Origin: Parvibaculaceae bacterium Mf 1.05b.01
GTDB lineage: Bacteria > Pseudomonadota > Alphaproteobacteria > Parvibaculales > Parvibaculaceae
DNA length: 64,000 nt
Assembly: GCA_000509225.1 (NCBI GenBank)
Contig: BAOK01000001.1
Location: 2,526,914 to 2,590,913, forward strand
Reading direction: 5' to 3'
Below the pieces are notes generated by a model. That model saw nothing but the letters and a program-made list of their open reading frames with translations, was not told where the DNA came from and did no database searches. Position numbers and translations under genes: made by a program. Of the stretch, positions 36,128-45,010 are shown in pieces; within the stretch, counting starts at the first letter, position 1; each line of letters opens with the position of its first letter.

Positions 36128-37378
36128 ATGCGCACATTCCCAACACTTCTTTCTGCCGCTGTATTGCTTGTAAGTGCCTTGCTCACCGGTGTCTCTGCCG
36201 TGTCGACGAAAACCGCACAGGCCGCCGACCTGCCGGAGGATCCGATGGGTGAAGTGGTGAGCTTTTCCCGCCAGGATCATGACCGGCTCGTGTGGGTGAC
36301 CGACATGAACATGCCCTATCAGGCACATGGTCGGGCCTATCTGATCGATCCCGATACAGGCCGCTTCCTCTCAATGCTTGATCTTGGTTATTGGACCACG
36401 GGGATTGAGCTCCCGTCTGATGGAAAGCGGATCATCTCTGCAGAGACCCATTTCAGTCGGACCACACGGGGGGAGCGCTCTGACGTGCTGGTCACCTATG
36501 ACGCAACCACATTCCAGGTCCGCTCTGAAGTCACGATCCCGCCCAAACGCGCAAGCGTTGTTAAGATGCAAGGCACGTCATCGCTGAGCGATGACCAGAG
36601 CCTGTTCGCGCAGATGAACTTCACCCCGGCGGTTTCCCTCACCCTTGTCAATCTTGAGCGTGATGGATTCATCGCCGAGATCGACACGCCGGGGTGCCCG
36701 AATATTTATGGCGGCGGTGAGCGCAGCTTCCATCTGCTTTGCGGCGATGGATCGTTCCTCACCTATACGTTTGATGAAAATGGTGCTGTGACAGGCAAGA
36801 GCCGGTCCGCCGCCCTTTTTGATCCATTTGAAGACCCAATCAGCATTTCCGGTGTCCGCCGCGGCGACCACTGGTATTTCGTGTCGCTGGCGGGCGATGT
36901 GTACGACTTTGAGATGGATGCTGATGGTGTCCGTCTCGCAGCTACCTGGCCTCTCATCACAGAGGACGAACGTGAGGATGAATGGTCCATCAGCGGGTTC
37001 CAGCATCTGGCGCTTCATGCGACGTCCGGCCAGCTCTACCTGCTCACCCATCAGGGACCACCAGAAACATTTGAAGATCCGGGGACCCATGTCTGGGTGT
37101 TTGACCTCAAAACCCGTGAGAAGATTGAGGCCTATGAACTGCAGGAGCTCACAATTTCCATCGCCGTGTCACAGGATGATGCCCCTCTTCTCTATGGGAT
37201 TGGGGCACATATCCCCATGCCGTTTTTTGCGCAGGTCTGGGTCTATCTTACAGAGGGTGAGGCCCCCCTCATCGACACGGTGCAATTCGGCCTGGATATT
37301 TATGATGCGGGAGATGGCAGCTACCAGCGCAGCGTGCCTAAGCTTGGAAATCTCCCCAGCATGATCCAGCCCTGGTGA
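36128..37378 (+). CDS. TTQ amine dehydrogenase large (alpha) subunit
   Basis: 416 residues with a Sec signal peptide ending AQA|ADLPEDP (about residue 33). The mature part is the seven-bladed beta-propeller of methylamine/aromatic amine dehydrogenases: DMNMPYQAHGRAYLIDPDTGRFLSMLDLGYWTTGIELPSDGK, FHLLCGDGSFLTYT, LHATSGQLYLLTHQGPPETFEDPGTHVWVFDLKTRE. It holds the quinone-bearing small subunit in a heterotetramer in the periplasm. It is the first gene of a six-gene operon with overlapping or tightly spaced neighbours. Confidence 0.92.
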   Translation: MRTFPTLLSAAVLLVSALLTGVSAVSTKTAQAADLPEDPMGEVVSFSRQDHDRLVWVTDMNMPYQAHGRAYLIDPDTGRFLSMLDLGYWTTGIELPSDGKRIISAETHFSRTTRGERSDVLVTYDATTFQVRSEVTIPPKRASVVKMQGTSSLSDDQSLFAQMNFTPAVSLTLVNLERDGFIAEIDTPGCPNIYGGGERSFHLLCGDGSFLTYTFDENGAVTGKSRSAALFDPFEDPISISGVRRGDHWYFVSLAGDVYDFEMDADGVRLAATWPLITEDEREDEWSISGFQHLALHATSGQLYLLTHQGPPETFEDPGTHVWVFDLKTREKIEAYELQELTISIAVSQDDAPLLYGIGAHIPMPFFAQVWVYLTEGEAPLIDTVQFGLDIYDAGDGSYQRSVPKLGNLPSMIQPW

Positions 37379-37384
37379 CCCGCG

Positions 37385-37924
37385 ATGATTGACCCCGTTT
37401 TCGACATTGCCTTTCGAGGCGCCTTCGCTGCTCTTCTGCTGAGTGCCGCCTGGCATAAGCTGCGCGATCCGTTCGTGTTCTGGCAAGCTGTGTCCGGTTA
37501 TAAGTTGCTCCCGCAAGCTTTTGAAAGACCCATTTCCAGGATTATCCCTGTTGCGGAAATTGCGATCGCGCTCTCCTTGCTCCTGTTCAGCGTATCTGCG
37601 TTCCCCGTGTTTGCCGCCCTCACTCTTTGGATCTTTTATGGCGGCGCCATCGCGATCAACCTTTTGCGTGGGCGCGACACGCTTGACTGTGGTTGTGGCG
37701 GCATTGGCGCAGATCAGACAATCCATTGGGGTTTGGTTCTCCGTAACAGCATCCTGGCACTCACCGCCGGTTTCCTCCTGCTCCCTGTATCAAGCCGCGC
37801 ACTTGGCTGGTTTGACTATGCTACCGCAGGCTTCGCGGTTCTCCTTCTGCTGCTCATCTATGCGACAGCGGAACATTTGCTGCGCAATGCAGCGCTTCTC
37901 GGTCACGAAGGAACACATCCATGA
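37385..37924 (+). CDS. mauE: MauE-type membrane protein for amine dehydrogenase maturation
   Basis: 179 residues, four membrane helices, with the MauE block LRDPFVFWQAVSGYKLLP and the Cys motif DTLDCGCGGIGADQTIHWGLVLRN. MauE with MauD is needed to form the many disulfides of the small subunit. It overlaps mauD by 4 bp (ATGA). Confidence 0.9.
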   Translation: MIDPVFDIAFRGAFAALLLSAAWHKLRDPFVFWQAVSGYKLLPQAFERPISRIIPVAEIAIALSLLLFSVSAFPVFAALTLWIFYGGAIAINLLRGRDTLDCGCGGIGADQTIHWGLVLRNSILALTAGFLLLPVSSRALGWFDYATAGFAVLLLLLIYATAEHLLRNAALLGHEGTHP

Positions 37925-38526
37925 TCGACGCTCTTATCATTTCCAACATCGTGAGCTGGGTCGCTATTGCGGCGCTCGGTCTCATCGTCTTTGCGCTTAC
38001 CCGCCAGATCGGCCTCCTGCACGAGCGCATGGGACCTGTCGGTGCGCTGACTGTCGCCAAAGGCATGAAAGCTGATGAGCCTTTGCCTCCTTTCTCTTTC
38101 CCTTCGCTGACGGGCGGACAGGTGGAAGTGGGGGCCGGGACCGCGGCCAGCAAATCAACGCTCTTGTTCTTTTTGTCGCCCGACTGTCCGGTCTGTAAAT
38201 CCCTCCTTCCCGTCATTGCCTCGGTGCGTGCCCGGGAAGCCGCGTGGCTGGACGTCGTTCTGGCGAGCGACGGGGAGCCGTCTGCACATCATGCTTTTCT
38301 GAAGAACCAGCGTTTGGACGACTATCCTTACGTGCTTTCATCCGACCTCGGCCTGACGATTGGCGTCAGCAAGCTTCCCTATGCCGCGCTGGTTGATGAG
38401 CATGGAATCATGGTCGCCCATGGCCTCACCAATACGCGGGAACATATTGAAAGCCTGTTTGAAGCAAAGACAAGAGGCGTCGCCTCCATTCAAGATTATA
38501 TGGAACAGGAGCAGCAGCGCGCTTAA
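37921..38526 (+). CDS. mauD: MauD-type thioredoxin-like protein for amine dehydrogenase maturation
   Basis: 201 residues with an N-terminal membrane anchor (about 5-27) and a periplasmic thioredoxin fold with C89-P-V-C92 in FFLSPDCPVCKSLLPV. It catalyses disulfide formation in the six-disulfide small subunit encoded next. The gap to that gene is 19 nt. Confidence 0.93.
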   Translation: MIDALIISNIVSWVAIAALGLIVFALTRQIGLLHERMGPVGALTVAKGMKADEPLPPFSFPSLTGGQVEVGAGTAASKSTLLFFLSPDCPVCKSLLPVIASVRAREAAWLDVVLASDGEPSAHHAFLKNQRLDDYPYVLSSDLGLTIGVSKLPYAALVDEHGIMVAHGLTNTREHIESLFEAKTRGVASIQDYMEQEQQRA

Positions 38527-38545
38527 TCGCACGCCCTGAAATGCC

Positions 38546-39058
38546 ATGACCTGGTTTGACACTTTCATAGAAAAAACAGCCCGAACGACTGCCCGGCTTT
38601 CGTCACGGCGAAGTGTTGTCGCAGGCATCGGCACCCTTCTTGCCGGCGCTGCAGCCTTCCCTCTTCTCCCGGTCTCCCGTGTGCGCGGTGAGGAAGTCGC
38701 TAATGATCCGGGCGATCCTGAAAGCTGCGACTATTGGCGCTACTGCGCGATTGATGGATATCTCTGCAGCTGTTGTGGCGGCACTCACACTGCCTGCCCG
38801 CCTGGCACCATCATGTCGCCCATCACCTGGGTCGGCACCTGCCTCAACCCGGGCGACAATAAGCACTACATCATTTCCTATAATGATTGCTGCGGCAAAA
38901 GCGGCTGTGGACGATGCGGCTGTGTTCGCAATGAAGGCGATAAGCCCATGTACCTTCCGCAGGCTGCCAACAATATCAACTGGTGTGCAGGCGGCAGCGC
39001 CGACATTATCTACAATTGCTCAACAGCTATCATTATCGGTGTCGATGACGACGCTTAG
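38546..39058 (+). CDS. TTQ amine dehydrogenase small (beta) subunit, aromatic-amine type
   Basis: 170 residues. A twin-arginine signal (SSRRSVVAGIGTLLAGAAAF) is followed by the Cys-rich catalytic subunit. W95 (SPITW) and W146 (NNINW) correspond to the two Trp that fuse into tryptophan tryptophylquinone, and D114 (ISYND) to the catalytic Asp; their spacing (51 and 19 residues) equals that in the Alcaligenes enzyme as I recall it. CDYWRYCAIDGYLCSCCGG and CGKSGCGRC resemble aromatic amine dehydrogenase more than methylamine dehydrogenase. It oxidises primary amines to aldehyde plus ammonia in the periplasm. Confidence 0.92.
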   Translation: MTWFDTFIEKTARTTARLSSRRSVVAGIGTLLAGAAAFPLLPVSRVRGEEVANDPGDPESCDYWRYCAIDGYLCSCCGGTHTACPPGTIMSPITWVGTCLNPGDNKHYIISYNDCCGKSGCGRCGCVRNEGDKPMYLPQAANNINWCAGGSADIIYNCSTAIIIGVDDDA

Positions 39059-39497
39059 AATATTTGGCGCCCGCCTCCTCAGCGGTCTGCTCGGCCTGGG
39101 GCTCACAACCAGCGCCGTCTTCGCCGGCGAGGCACGGGCACGCGCGGACTATATGATCCATTGTCAGGGGTGCCATGTGCCTGATGGGCGCGGCTTTCCA
39201 GACAAAGTTCCTGATATGCGGGCCACACTTCCGCTTCTGCTTTCTGTTGAGGGTGGCCGCGCCTTTCTGGTGCAGGTTCCAGGCTCCGCCATGTCGGCAC
39301 TTCCCAATGATCGGTTGGCCGCGACGCTCAACTGGATCGTGAAAAATTTCACCGATGACGAGACAGTGGCGGGCTTCGCCGATTATACAGAGCAGGAAGT
39401 CGAACAGATGCGCGCTGTTCGCCTTGATAATGTCTTCACCACGCGCGATGCCCTGATTGGACATTTGGAAAACGCGCATGGTGGGTCGACCGAGTAA
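39045..39497 (+). CDS. Periplasmic monohaem cytochrome c of the amine dehydrogenase operon
   Basis: 150 residues from the ATG at 39045, overlapping the small-subunit gene by 14 bp. Signal peptide ends AVFA|GEA (27). Haem site C40-Q-G-C43-H44; M83 in GSAMSALP is the likely second ligand. It probably takes electrons from the dehydrogenase, a role played by azurin or amicyanin in known systems; neither is present here. Longer open frames upstream run through the small-subunit gene and are not the start. Confidence 0.85.
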   Translation: MTTLRIFGARLLSGLLGLGLTTSAVFAGEARARADYMIHCQGCHVPDGRGFPDKVPDMRATLPLLLSVEGGRAFLVQVPGSAMSALPNDRLAATLNWIVKNFTDDETVAGFADYTEQEVEQMRAVRLDNVFTTRDALIGHLENAHGGSTE

Positions 39498-40086
39498 AGC
39501 GCCGGAGCGGCGCGACCAGATATTGGATGCGATGGAAGTCTCTGTGCGCGCGCATGGCATTGGACAAGCGTCCATGCGCCGGATCGCCGACCAGTCAGGC
39601 CTGTCGCTCCAAATGGTCAGCCACTATTTTGGGAATAAGGAGCAACTGGTTCTGGCGTTTGTGACCCGTGTTGGTGAGAAACTCGCCGTTGAGGTCGATA
39701 CAGCGATCACCGGGGCTACGCCGCAAGCGGAACTCACAAGCCTTATCCAGTTTTTGTGCAGCGATCGGTATAAACGCATTCCCGGAAATGATGTTATTGG
39801 CCGGGAGATCTGGGGGCTTGCTGAACGAGACCCGGACATCCGCTCTATTGTCTGGGGGTGGTATGACCGCTCGATCGCCAGCATCAGCGAGACAATTTCC
39901 AAAGCCTACCCAGCCGCCGCCCCTGAAAGGTGCCGGGAGACCGCCTATGCAATCCTCTGCCTCACAGAAGCCAATGAATTCTTCTCCGGCATTGGAGATG
40001 CTACACGCCCGACGCATGCAGCCGAAGCGGCGGCGCTCGGCCTTCTTCAGTTACTAGAGATGGCCGACGACACCACGTCCGCTTAA
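39478..40086 (+). CDS. TetR/BetI-like regulator, last gene of the amine dehydrogenase operon
   Basis: 202 residues from the ATG at 39478, overlapping the cytochrome gene by 20 bp. HTH: GIGQASMRRIADQSGLSLQMVSHYFGNKEQLVLAF, of the BetI kind. The C-terminal domain (about 80-195) should bind the inducer, plausibly the amine or its aldehyde. Being co-transcribed with its presumed targets, it would give negative feedback through the 36051 palindrome. No own promoter is apparent. Confidence 0.88.
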   Translation: MVGRPSKAPERRDQILDAMEVSVRAHGIGQASMRRIADQSGLSLQMVSHYFGNKEQLVLAFVTRVGEKLAVEVDTAITGATPQAELTSLIQFLCSDRYKRIPGNDVIGREIWGLAERDPDIRSIVWGWYDRSIASISETISKAYPAAAPERCRETAYAILCLTEANEFFSGIGDATRPTHAAEAAALGLLQLLEMADDTTSA

Positions 40087-40094
40087 CAAGATGA

Positions 40095-40625
40095 TCAGGT
40101 CGGCGCGCCCAACACGATGACCTTGTCGGCAGAGAGCCCCTGTGCCTCACAGAGCCCCTGGTAGGCCGCGAGAATGCTCTGCGCGTCAACAATGCCAATC
40201 ACATTACCGTCGTCATCCACATTTATGTTGGCGCCATAAATGGCAAACCAGACATCTGTCTCCCCTTCATTATCTTCTGACACGGTCAGCGTATGTACAG
40301 AGTGGGCCGGTTCATAAAGGTAGGACCCCTTCGTGTTCACATAGTCGGGATATTCCTTGTAATACCAACTGCCTTCCAACGTCACAGCGAAAACTGAGCC
40401 TGTGTGGTAGTGCTTGTCGACTTTATAACCTGGCGCAAATTTCGTGCGCACAACCCAAAGCCCCTGGTTGAGGTCGACCTGCAACAACTGCAATTTGCTT
40501 CCATCGCCTAGGTCAACGAATGGCAGATCGCTTTCGCCAATATGGATTGCGGCCGTCAGACCGTGCGCCGGGATCATGCCGCCCTGCCCTGCAATCTGCT
40601 CACTCATGTTTGGTGTGTCACTCAT
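40095..40625 (-). CDS. Cupin, 2,4'-dihydroxyacetophenone dioxygenase family
   Basis: 176 residues from the ATG at 40625 with GGAGGAAG ahead. The cupin core carries the metal ligands in KVDKHYHTGSVFAVTLEGSWYYKEY (H-x-H, then E) and a later His in EPAHSVHTLTV. The family enzyme splits the C-C bond of 2,4'-dihydroxyacetophenone to 4-hydroxybenzoate and formate using iron; the same fold is in ChrR. The true substrate is unknown. It ends 8 bp from the converging tetR gene. Confidence 0.75.
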   Translation of the reverse strand: MSDTPNMSEQIAGQGGMIPAHGLTAAIHIGESDLPFVDLGDGSKLQLLQVDLNQGLWVVRTKFAPGYKVDKHYHTGSVFAVTLEGSWYYKEYPDYVNTKGSYLYEPAHSVHTLTVSEDNEGETDVWFAIYGANINVDDDGNVIGIVDAQSILAAYQGLCEAQGLSADKVIVLGAPT

Positions 40626-40740
40626 GTCTTCCTCCGAAGCTAAAAACGCCCCGCTGATTTGAACCTGGTGGTCTTCTGGGGGCATCGGTCTATATGGTTA
40701 CCTGCATCCTACCTCTCCACACCGATCAACGCATCCCATC

Positions 40741-42171
40741 ATGAGCCCCACACTCGTCCTCTTTCATACCAACCTTCGGGTCGGCGACAATCCGGCGCTT
40801 ACTGCTGCAGCGGAATTGGGCCCGGTTGTGCCCATCTTTGTGCTTGATGAGGGTTTTGGGCGTCCGATTGGCAATGCCTCGCGCTGGTGGCTCCACCGCT
40901 CGCTTCAATCTCTTGCAAAGAGCCTTAAGGGTCTCGGCGCCCCGCTCATTCTTCGTCAGGGCGACCTGATTGATGCCGTGAAGGAGCTTGTTGAGGAGAC
41001 CGGTGCGCCCCGCGTCTTTCTGCAGCATGGCTACGACCCGTCGGTCCAGAAAGGCGAGGCGGCACTTCATGACTGGGGCGTAAAGTCGGATGTTGAGATT
41101 AAACGGTTTGCTGGTCAGGTCCTCTTTCCACCAGAGACAATCCGAACACAACAGGACAAGCCCTACACGGTCTTCTCCCCTTTCTGGCGAACCTGTCTAA
41201 AACAGGCGAGCTTTGGGCCGCTGGTACGGTGCACCGCGCTTGTGCCTGTGGCCAAACAGCCAGGCTCTCTCGATCTGGACGCGCTCAATCTCCTCCCCAA
41301 TGGCTTTGATTGGACACCGGGTCTCTCAGACGCTTTCACGCCCGGTGAGGCTCACGCCCTAGAAACGCTTGATGCTTACCTTGATGATGGTCTGCGGTCC
41401 TATAAAGAGATGCGCGATCATCCTGGTCATTCGCCCGGCACATCAAAGCTTTCAGCACATCTTCGGTTTGGAGAAATCAGCCCGCGCACGATCTGGCATC
41501 GAACCCAAGACGCCATGGCGCGAAACCCGGATCTTGCCCGCGACGGGGAGTGGTTTCTGCGCGAGCTTGGCTGGCGGGACTTCTCCTATAACCTGCTCCA
41601 TCACTTTCCGTCCTTGCCGGAAAAGCCGCTCCGCCCCGCCTTCGATGATTTTCCCTGGACCGAGGGCCCGAGCACTGACCTCGCGGCCTGGCAAAAAGGG
41701 TTGACCGGGTTTCCCATCGTTGATGCAGGCATGCGCCAGCTCTGGCAGACAGGCTGGATGCATAATCGGGTGCGCATGATCGTCGCCTCCTTTCTGGTAA
41801 AAGAACTGCTCATTCACTGGCGGGAAGGAGAAGCCTGGTTCTGGGACACGCTGGTTGATGCGGACCCAGCGAGCAACACGGCCAGTTGGCAATGGGTGGC
41901 AGGGTGTGGCGCCGATGCGGCGCCCTATTTCCGAATTTTCAACCCGGTTTTGCAGGGTGAAAAGTTTGACGCTGATGGTGCCTATGTCACCCGATTTGTG
42001 CCGGAGCTTGCAGAACTTCCGAAAAAATACCTCCACAAACCGTGGGAAGCGCCAGCGGATATTCTGGCAGAGGCCGGTCTGCGGCTGGGTGAAAATTATC
42101 CGCGTCCCATTGTGGACAGGAAACAGGCGCGGACCCGCGCCCTTGAGGCATTTCAGTCGATTAAGGCCTAA
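40741..42171 (+). CDS. phr: Deoxyribodipyrimidine photolyase (class I CPD type)
   Basis: 476 residues. N-terminal antenna domain (LVLFHTNLRVGDNPALTAAAELGPVVPIFVLDE) and C-terminal FAD domain with WHNRVRMIVASFLVKELLIHWREGEAWFW and DADPASNTASWQWVAGCGADAAPYFRIFNP. It repairs UV dimers in DNA using blue light. In Rhodobacter a photolyase is in the RpoE singlet-oxygen regulon; here it is near that locus, but I find no clear TGATC-N18-TA promoter in front. Confidence 0.96.
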   Translation: MSPTLVLFHTNLRVGDNPALTAAAELGPVVPIFVLDEGFGRPIGNASRWWLHRSLQSLAKSLKGLGAPLILRQGDLIDAVKELVEETGAPRVFLQHGYDPSVQKGEAALHDWGVKSDVEIKRFAGQVLFPPETIRTQQDKPYTVFSPFWRTCLKQASFGPLVRCTALVPVAKQPGSLDLDALNLLPNGFDWTPGLSDAFTPGEAHALETLDAYLDDGLRSYKEMRDHPGHSPGTSKLSAHLRFGEISPRTIWHRTQDAMARNPDLARDGEWFLRELGWRDFSYNLLHHFPSLPEKPLRPAFDDFPWTEGPSTDLAAWQKGLTGFPIVDAGMRQLWQTGWMHNRVRMIVASFLVKELLIHWREGEAWFWDTLVDADPASNTASWQWVAGCGADAAPYFRIFNPVLQGEKFDADGAYVTRFVPELAELPKKYLHKPWEAPADILAEAGLRLGENYPRPIVDRKQARTRALEAFQSIKA

Positions 42172-42190
42172 AAACCTCGAGATTTCTGGC

Positions 42191-42220
42191 TGATCCAGTC
42201 CCGCCTCGCACCCGTATACC
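42191..42220 (+). promoter_or_regulatory. RpoE (ECF11)-type promoter of the DUF6134-SDR-NTF2 operon
   Basis: TGATCC (42191-42196), 18 bp, TATACC (42215-42220), matching the TGATC-N18-TA pattern of RpoE-ChrR promoters and the two other sites at 46392-46473. Its downstream gene starts at 42251. Confidence 0.78.
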
Positions 42221-42250
42221 AATCAATAACGCCGTTTCATGGAGATTTTG

Positions 42251-42985
42251 ATGAGGCTTTCAGCCCTTACCCCGCGCCTGCCCCTAAAGCCGCTTGCTCT
42301 TGCGGCCTGTCTATCTGCGTTCAGCGTGCCCCCTCACGCTGCAGCCTCCGCGCCAGATATGACCGAGCAGGCGCGGGCCCTCTATGGGGACTCCATCGCC
42401 TTTGACATCTACCGGAATGATGCGCGCATCGGGTCGCACAATGTCACCTTCCGCGATGAGGCCGCGGGCCTGAAAGTCACGACGAATTTCGAACTCGAAA
42501 TCGGCCTGCTCTTCGTCACACTGTTTGAGCTACAATATCAGTCCGAGGCCCTCTGGGAAGATGGACAACTTGTTGCGCTGAGCGCAAGAACAGACCGCAA
42601 TGGCGACATCTCTGAAGTGGAAGCGTCTGTCTTCGAAGACACGCTCACAATTGATGGTCCGAATGGCCGACAGACGACTGCGATGGGCGTTTACCCAACC
42701 AATCATTGGAACTCTGGCGTGATCGGCAGCACGCAGCTGATGAACACGATCACAGGCAAAGTGAACGACGTGCGGCTGGTGCCGCTTGGGACAGAACGTG
42801 TCACCACCAATGCGGGCATGGTGGACGCCACGCGTTACAAGTATGAAGGCGCGATCCAGAACGAAGTCTGGTACGACGCGGATGGCCGCTGGGTCGCCAT
42901 GCAGTTCCCCGGCGATGATGGATCCTTGATCGAGCTGCGGTGCCGCCAATGCGTCGCCAGCGCCTCGCTTGAGGCAACACGATGA
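42251..42985 (+). CDS. Exported DUF6134-like protein
   Basis: 244 residues from the ATG at 42251 (GGAG 6 nt upstream). Signal peptide about residues 1-32 (LALAACLSAFSVPPHAAASA). The mature domain (FDIYRNDARIGSHNVTFRDEAAGLKVTTNFELEI..., LIELRCRQC) is a predicted periplasmic beta-barrel-like fold seen next to RpoE-ChrR genes; function unknown. It starts a three-gene operon with 4-bp overlaps. Confidence 0.75.
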   Translation: MRLSALTPRLPLKPLALAACLSAFSVPPHAAASAPDMTEQARALYGDSIAFDIYRNDARIGSHNVTFRDEAAGLKVTTNFELEIGLLFVTLFELQYQSEALWEDGQLVALSARTDRNGDISEVEASVFEDTLTIDGPNGRQTTAMGVYPTNHWNSGVIGSTQLMNTITGKVNDVRLVPLGTERVTTNAGMVDATRYKYEGAIQNEVWYDADGRWVAMQFPGDDGSLIELRCRQCVASASLEATR

Positions 42986-43752
42986 GCCACACACCCAAAA
43001 CAGTCTGGATCACGGGTGCCGGTAAGGGTATTGGACGCGCGCTTGCGCTCAAGATGGCCGCCGATGGATGGACCGTCGCGGCAAGCGCCCGCACCACTGA
43101 CGATCTGGAAACACTCGCCCAAGAGGTGGCCTCCAGCAATTCAATGGGCGCGATCCATGCTTATCCGCTGGATATTATCGACATCGAAGGCAATCAGAAT
43201 GTGCTCGCCCAAATCGAACAGGATTTGGGACCTCTGAACCTTGCGGTGTTGAACGCGGGCACCCATCAGCCCATGTCAGCGTCAGAGTTCTCTGTCGACA
43301 CGGTGCGCCACCTGGTTGAAACGAACCTGATGGGAACGGTGAACGGGCTCGGCGCTTTGCTACCGGTCTTCCGGGCACGGCAGAGCGGTCGGATCGCGGT
43401 CGTCTCCTCTGTTGCCGGCTACAGGGGCCTGCCCACATCGGCGGCCTATGGCGCCACGAAGGCGGCGCTCATCAATATGGTTGAGGCGATGAAGCCGGAG
43501 CTCGACCGGGAAGGTGTTTCCATCTCCCTCATCAATCCGGGCTTTGTTGAGACACCACTCACAGAGAAGAACGAATTTCCGATGCCTTTCCTTGTGACCG
43601 CAGAGGACGCAGCCACCACTATTTATCGGGGGCTTGAGGCTCACAAATTTGAGATCGTCTTCCCTCGCCGCTTCGCCTTCCTGATGAAGGTTTTGCGCCT
43701 CCTGCCGAACCGTCTTCTGTTTTCAGTAACTTCACGGATGATCACGACATGA
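42982..43752 (+). CDS. Short-chain dehydrogenase/reductase
   Basis: 256 residues. Classical SDR: cofactor motif TGAGKGIG (about 11-18), NAG (about 90), catalytic Ser and Y-x3-K in SAAYGATKAALINM, and NPGFVETPLT. It reduces a carbonyl or oxidises an alcohol with NAD(P)H. The substrate is likely an oxidised lipid or related stress product, given the RpoE-type promoter. It overlaps both neighbours by 4 bp. Confidence 0.9.
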   Translation: MSHTPKTVWITGAGKGIGRALALKMAADGWTVAASARTTDDLETLAQEVASSNSMGAIHAYPLDIIDIEGNQNVLAQIEQDLGPLNLAVLNAGTHQPMSASEFSVDTVRHLVETNLMGTVNGLGALLPVFRARQSGRIAVVSSVAGYRGLPTSAAYGATKAALINMVEAMKPELDREGVSISLINPGFVETPLTEKNEFPMPFLVTAEDAATTIYRGLEAHKFEIVFPRRFAFLMKVLRLLPNRLLFSVTSRMITT

Positions 43753-44183
43753 CCACCGCTCTCGACAAATATGCCCGCTTTATGGGGTCGCTCAGCAGGG
43801 AGAGCCTTGAGACTCTTCCCGATTTTGTGATGCCGGACGTACATTTCCGCGATCCCTTCAATGAAGTAATCGGCGCTGACAGGATGGCTGAGATCTTCGT
43901 GCACATGTTCGACACGGTAGGCGACGTACGTTTCGAGATCCTCCATAGTGCGGTCTCAAGCGCAGCTGACGGTGACACCGGTATGCTTTACTGGCGCTTG
44001 CACTCAACCTTGCGCAAGAAGCCCTGGTCCTTTGAAGGCATGAGCCGGGTGCAGTTCAATGCCAATGGCCAGGTGGTTTCTCATTTTGATCACTGGGATG
44101 CGGCGCGGGAGTTTTACGAACATTTCCCTGTTATCGGTTGGGCATTATCGTCGATCCGCAACAAGATTGCCCTTGCTGCCTGA
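43749..44183 (+). CDS. Nuclear transport factor 2-like (SnoaL-fold) protein
   Basis: 144 residues, cone-shaped SnoaL/NTF2 fold: LDKYARFMGSLSRESLETLPDFVMPDVHFRDPFNEVIGADRMAEIF and QVVSHFDHWDAAREFYEHFPVIGW. It may be a small isomerase or binding protein. It is the last gene of the RpoE-type operon. Confidence 0.82.
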   Translation: MTTALDKYARFMGSLSRESLETLPDFVMPDVHFRDPFNEVIGADRMAEIFVHMFDTVGDVRFEILHSAVSSAADGDTGMLYWRLHSTLRKKPWSFEGMSRVQFNANGQVVSHFDHWDAAREFYEHFPVIGWALSSIRNKIALAA

Positions 44184-44210
44184 ACGTGACGCTGCTTGAA
44201 CGTGACTGGG

Positions 44211-45005
44211 TCAGTCCGCTGCTTCTGATCTTATCTTGATCGGGGCGTGAGTCGCTGTGATGCGTTCAGCAGCCGGCTCATGGCGAACGATCGGCACCTT
44301 CTTCCACCACAGCTTCAACGCTTCATAGTGGATGCCCACAGTGACCTTGAGCGTCATCAGGGGGTATTGCAGGAAGGTGAGCAGCAGCGCCTTGTCGTTC
44401 CAAGGTTCGCGGTCCCCTTCAAATGAAGCTGACAGGAGCGGGCCTTCCGCATCACTCAGGCCGATAAACACCCGGACGGTTTCGCCCGGCGGACACAGTT
44501 CAAACTGGTAGTGCCCGTCCATTTCCGTAAAGGGTGACACATACATGCGCTTTTCAGTCTCCTGACGGACACGCCCGCGGAGATCAACCGGTGCAGGCAA
44601 GACGTAAGTATGTTTCTCATTAAACGTGTTGTGCACTTCGTGCAGAGTCACCGTCAATACGCCATTGGGATCGTAGCAATAATAGACCGTCAACGGGTTG
44701 AAGACGTAGCCGAGGATACGCGGGTAACAAAGGACGCGCACACGCATGTCTTTTGCGCAAAACCCTGCCTGGGTGACATGCTCCGCCACCCAGTCTTTCA
44801 GGCCTGTGCGCTCTCCTGCCCCATGATCCTTTTCCCAAAAGGACAATAGGGACCGGCGGTTGACACCAAACAAACGGCTGGTGCGATTGATCTCACCAAG
44901 CTCATCTAGATCGAGCAGAAGCGAGAAGACCCGATAGCGCAGCGTGTGGCGCGTCGGGCGCCGCCGGGCGTGATCAACAAATCCTTTATAGAGGCTTGAG
45001 AACAT
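44211..45005 (-). CDS. DUF1365 family protein
   Basis: 264 residues, with the conserved blocks HTLRYRVFSLLLDLDELGEI, RVLCYPRILGYVFNPLTVYYCYD, LHEVHNTFNEKHTYVLP and KRMYVSPFTEMDGHYQF. It follows the FAD oxidoreductase gene by 5 nt. This gene pair is a standard member of RpoE-ChrR regulons; in Rhodobacter it has been connected with fatty-acid modification under singlet oxygen. The exact reaction is not established here. Confidence 0.88.
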   Translation of the reverse strand: MFSSLYKGFVDHARRRPTRHTLRYRVFSLLLDLDELGEINRTSRLFGVNRRSLLSFWEKDHGAGERTGLKDWVAEHVTQAGFCAKDMRVRVLCYPRILGYVFNPLTVYYCYDPNGVLTVTLHEVHNTFNEKHTYVLPAPVDLRGRVRQETEKRMYVSPFTEMDGHYQFELCPPGETVRVFIGLSDAEGPLLSASFEGDREPWNDKALLLTFLQYPLMTLKVTVGIHYEALKLWWKKVPIVRHEPAAERITATHAPIKIRSEAAD

Positions 45006-45010
45006 GGATA

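Noticed and set aside
38613-39497. A 294-codon protein beginning inside the small-subunit gene
   Set aside because: The upstream part is a frame shadow of the TTQ subunit. The cytochrome signal peptide begins at 39045.
40626-40740. RpoE-type promoter for photolyase
   Set aside because: No TGATC with TA at 18 bp was found in the gap, although a TGATTT is present without a fitting -10.
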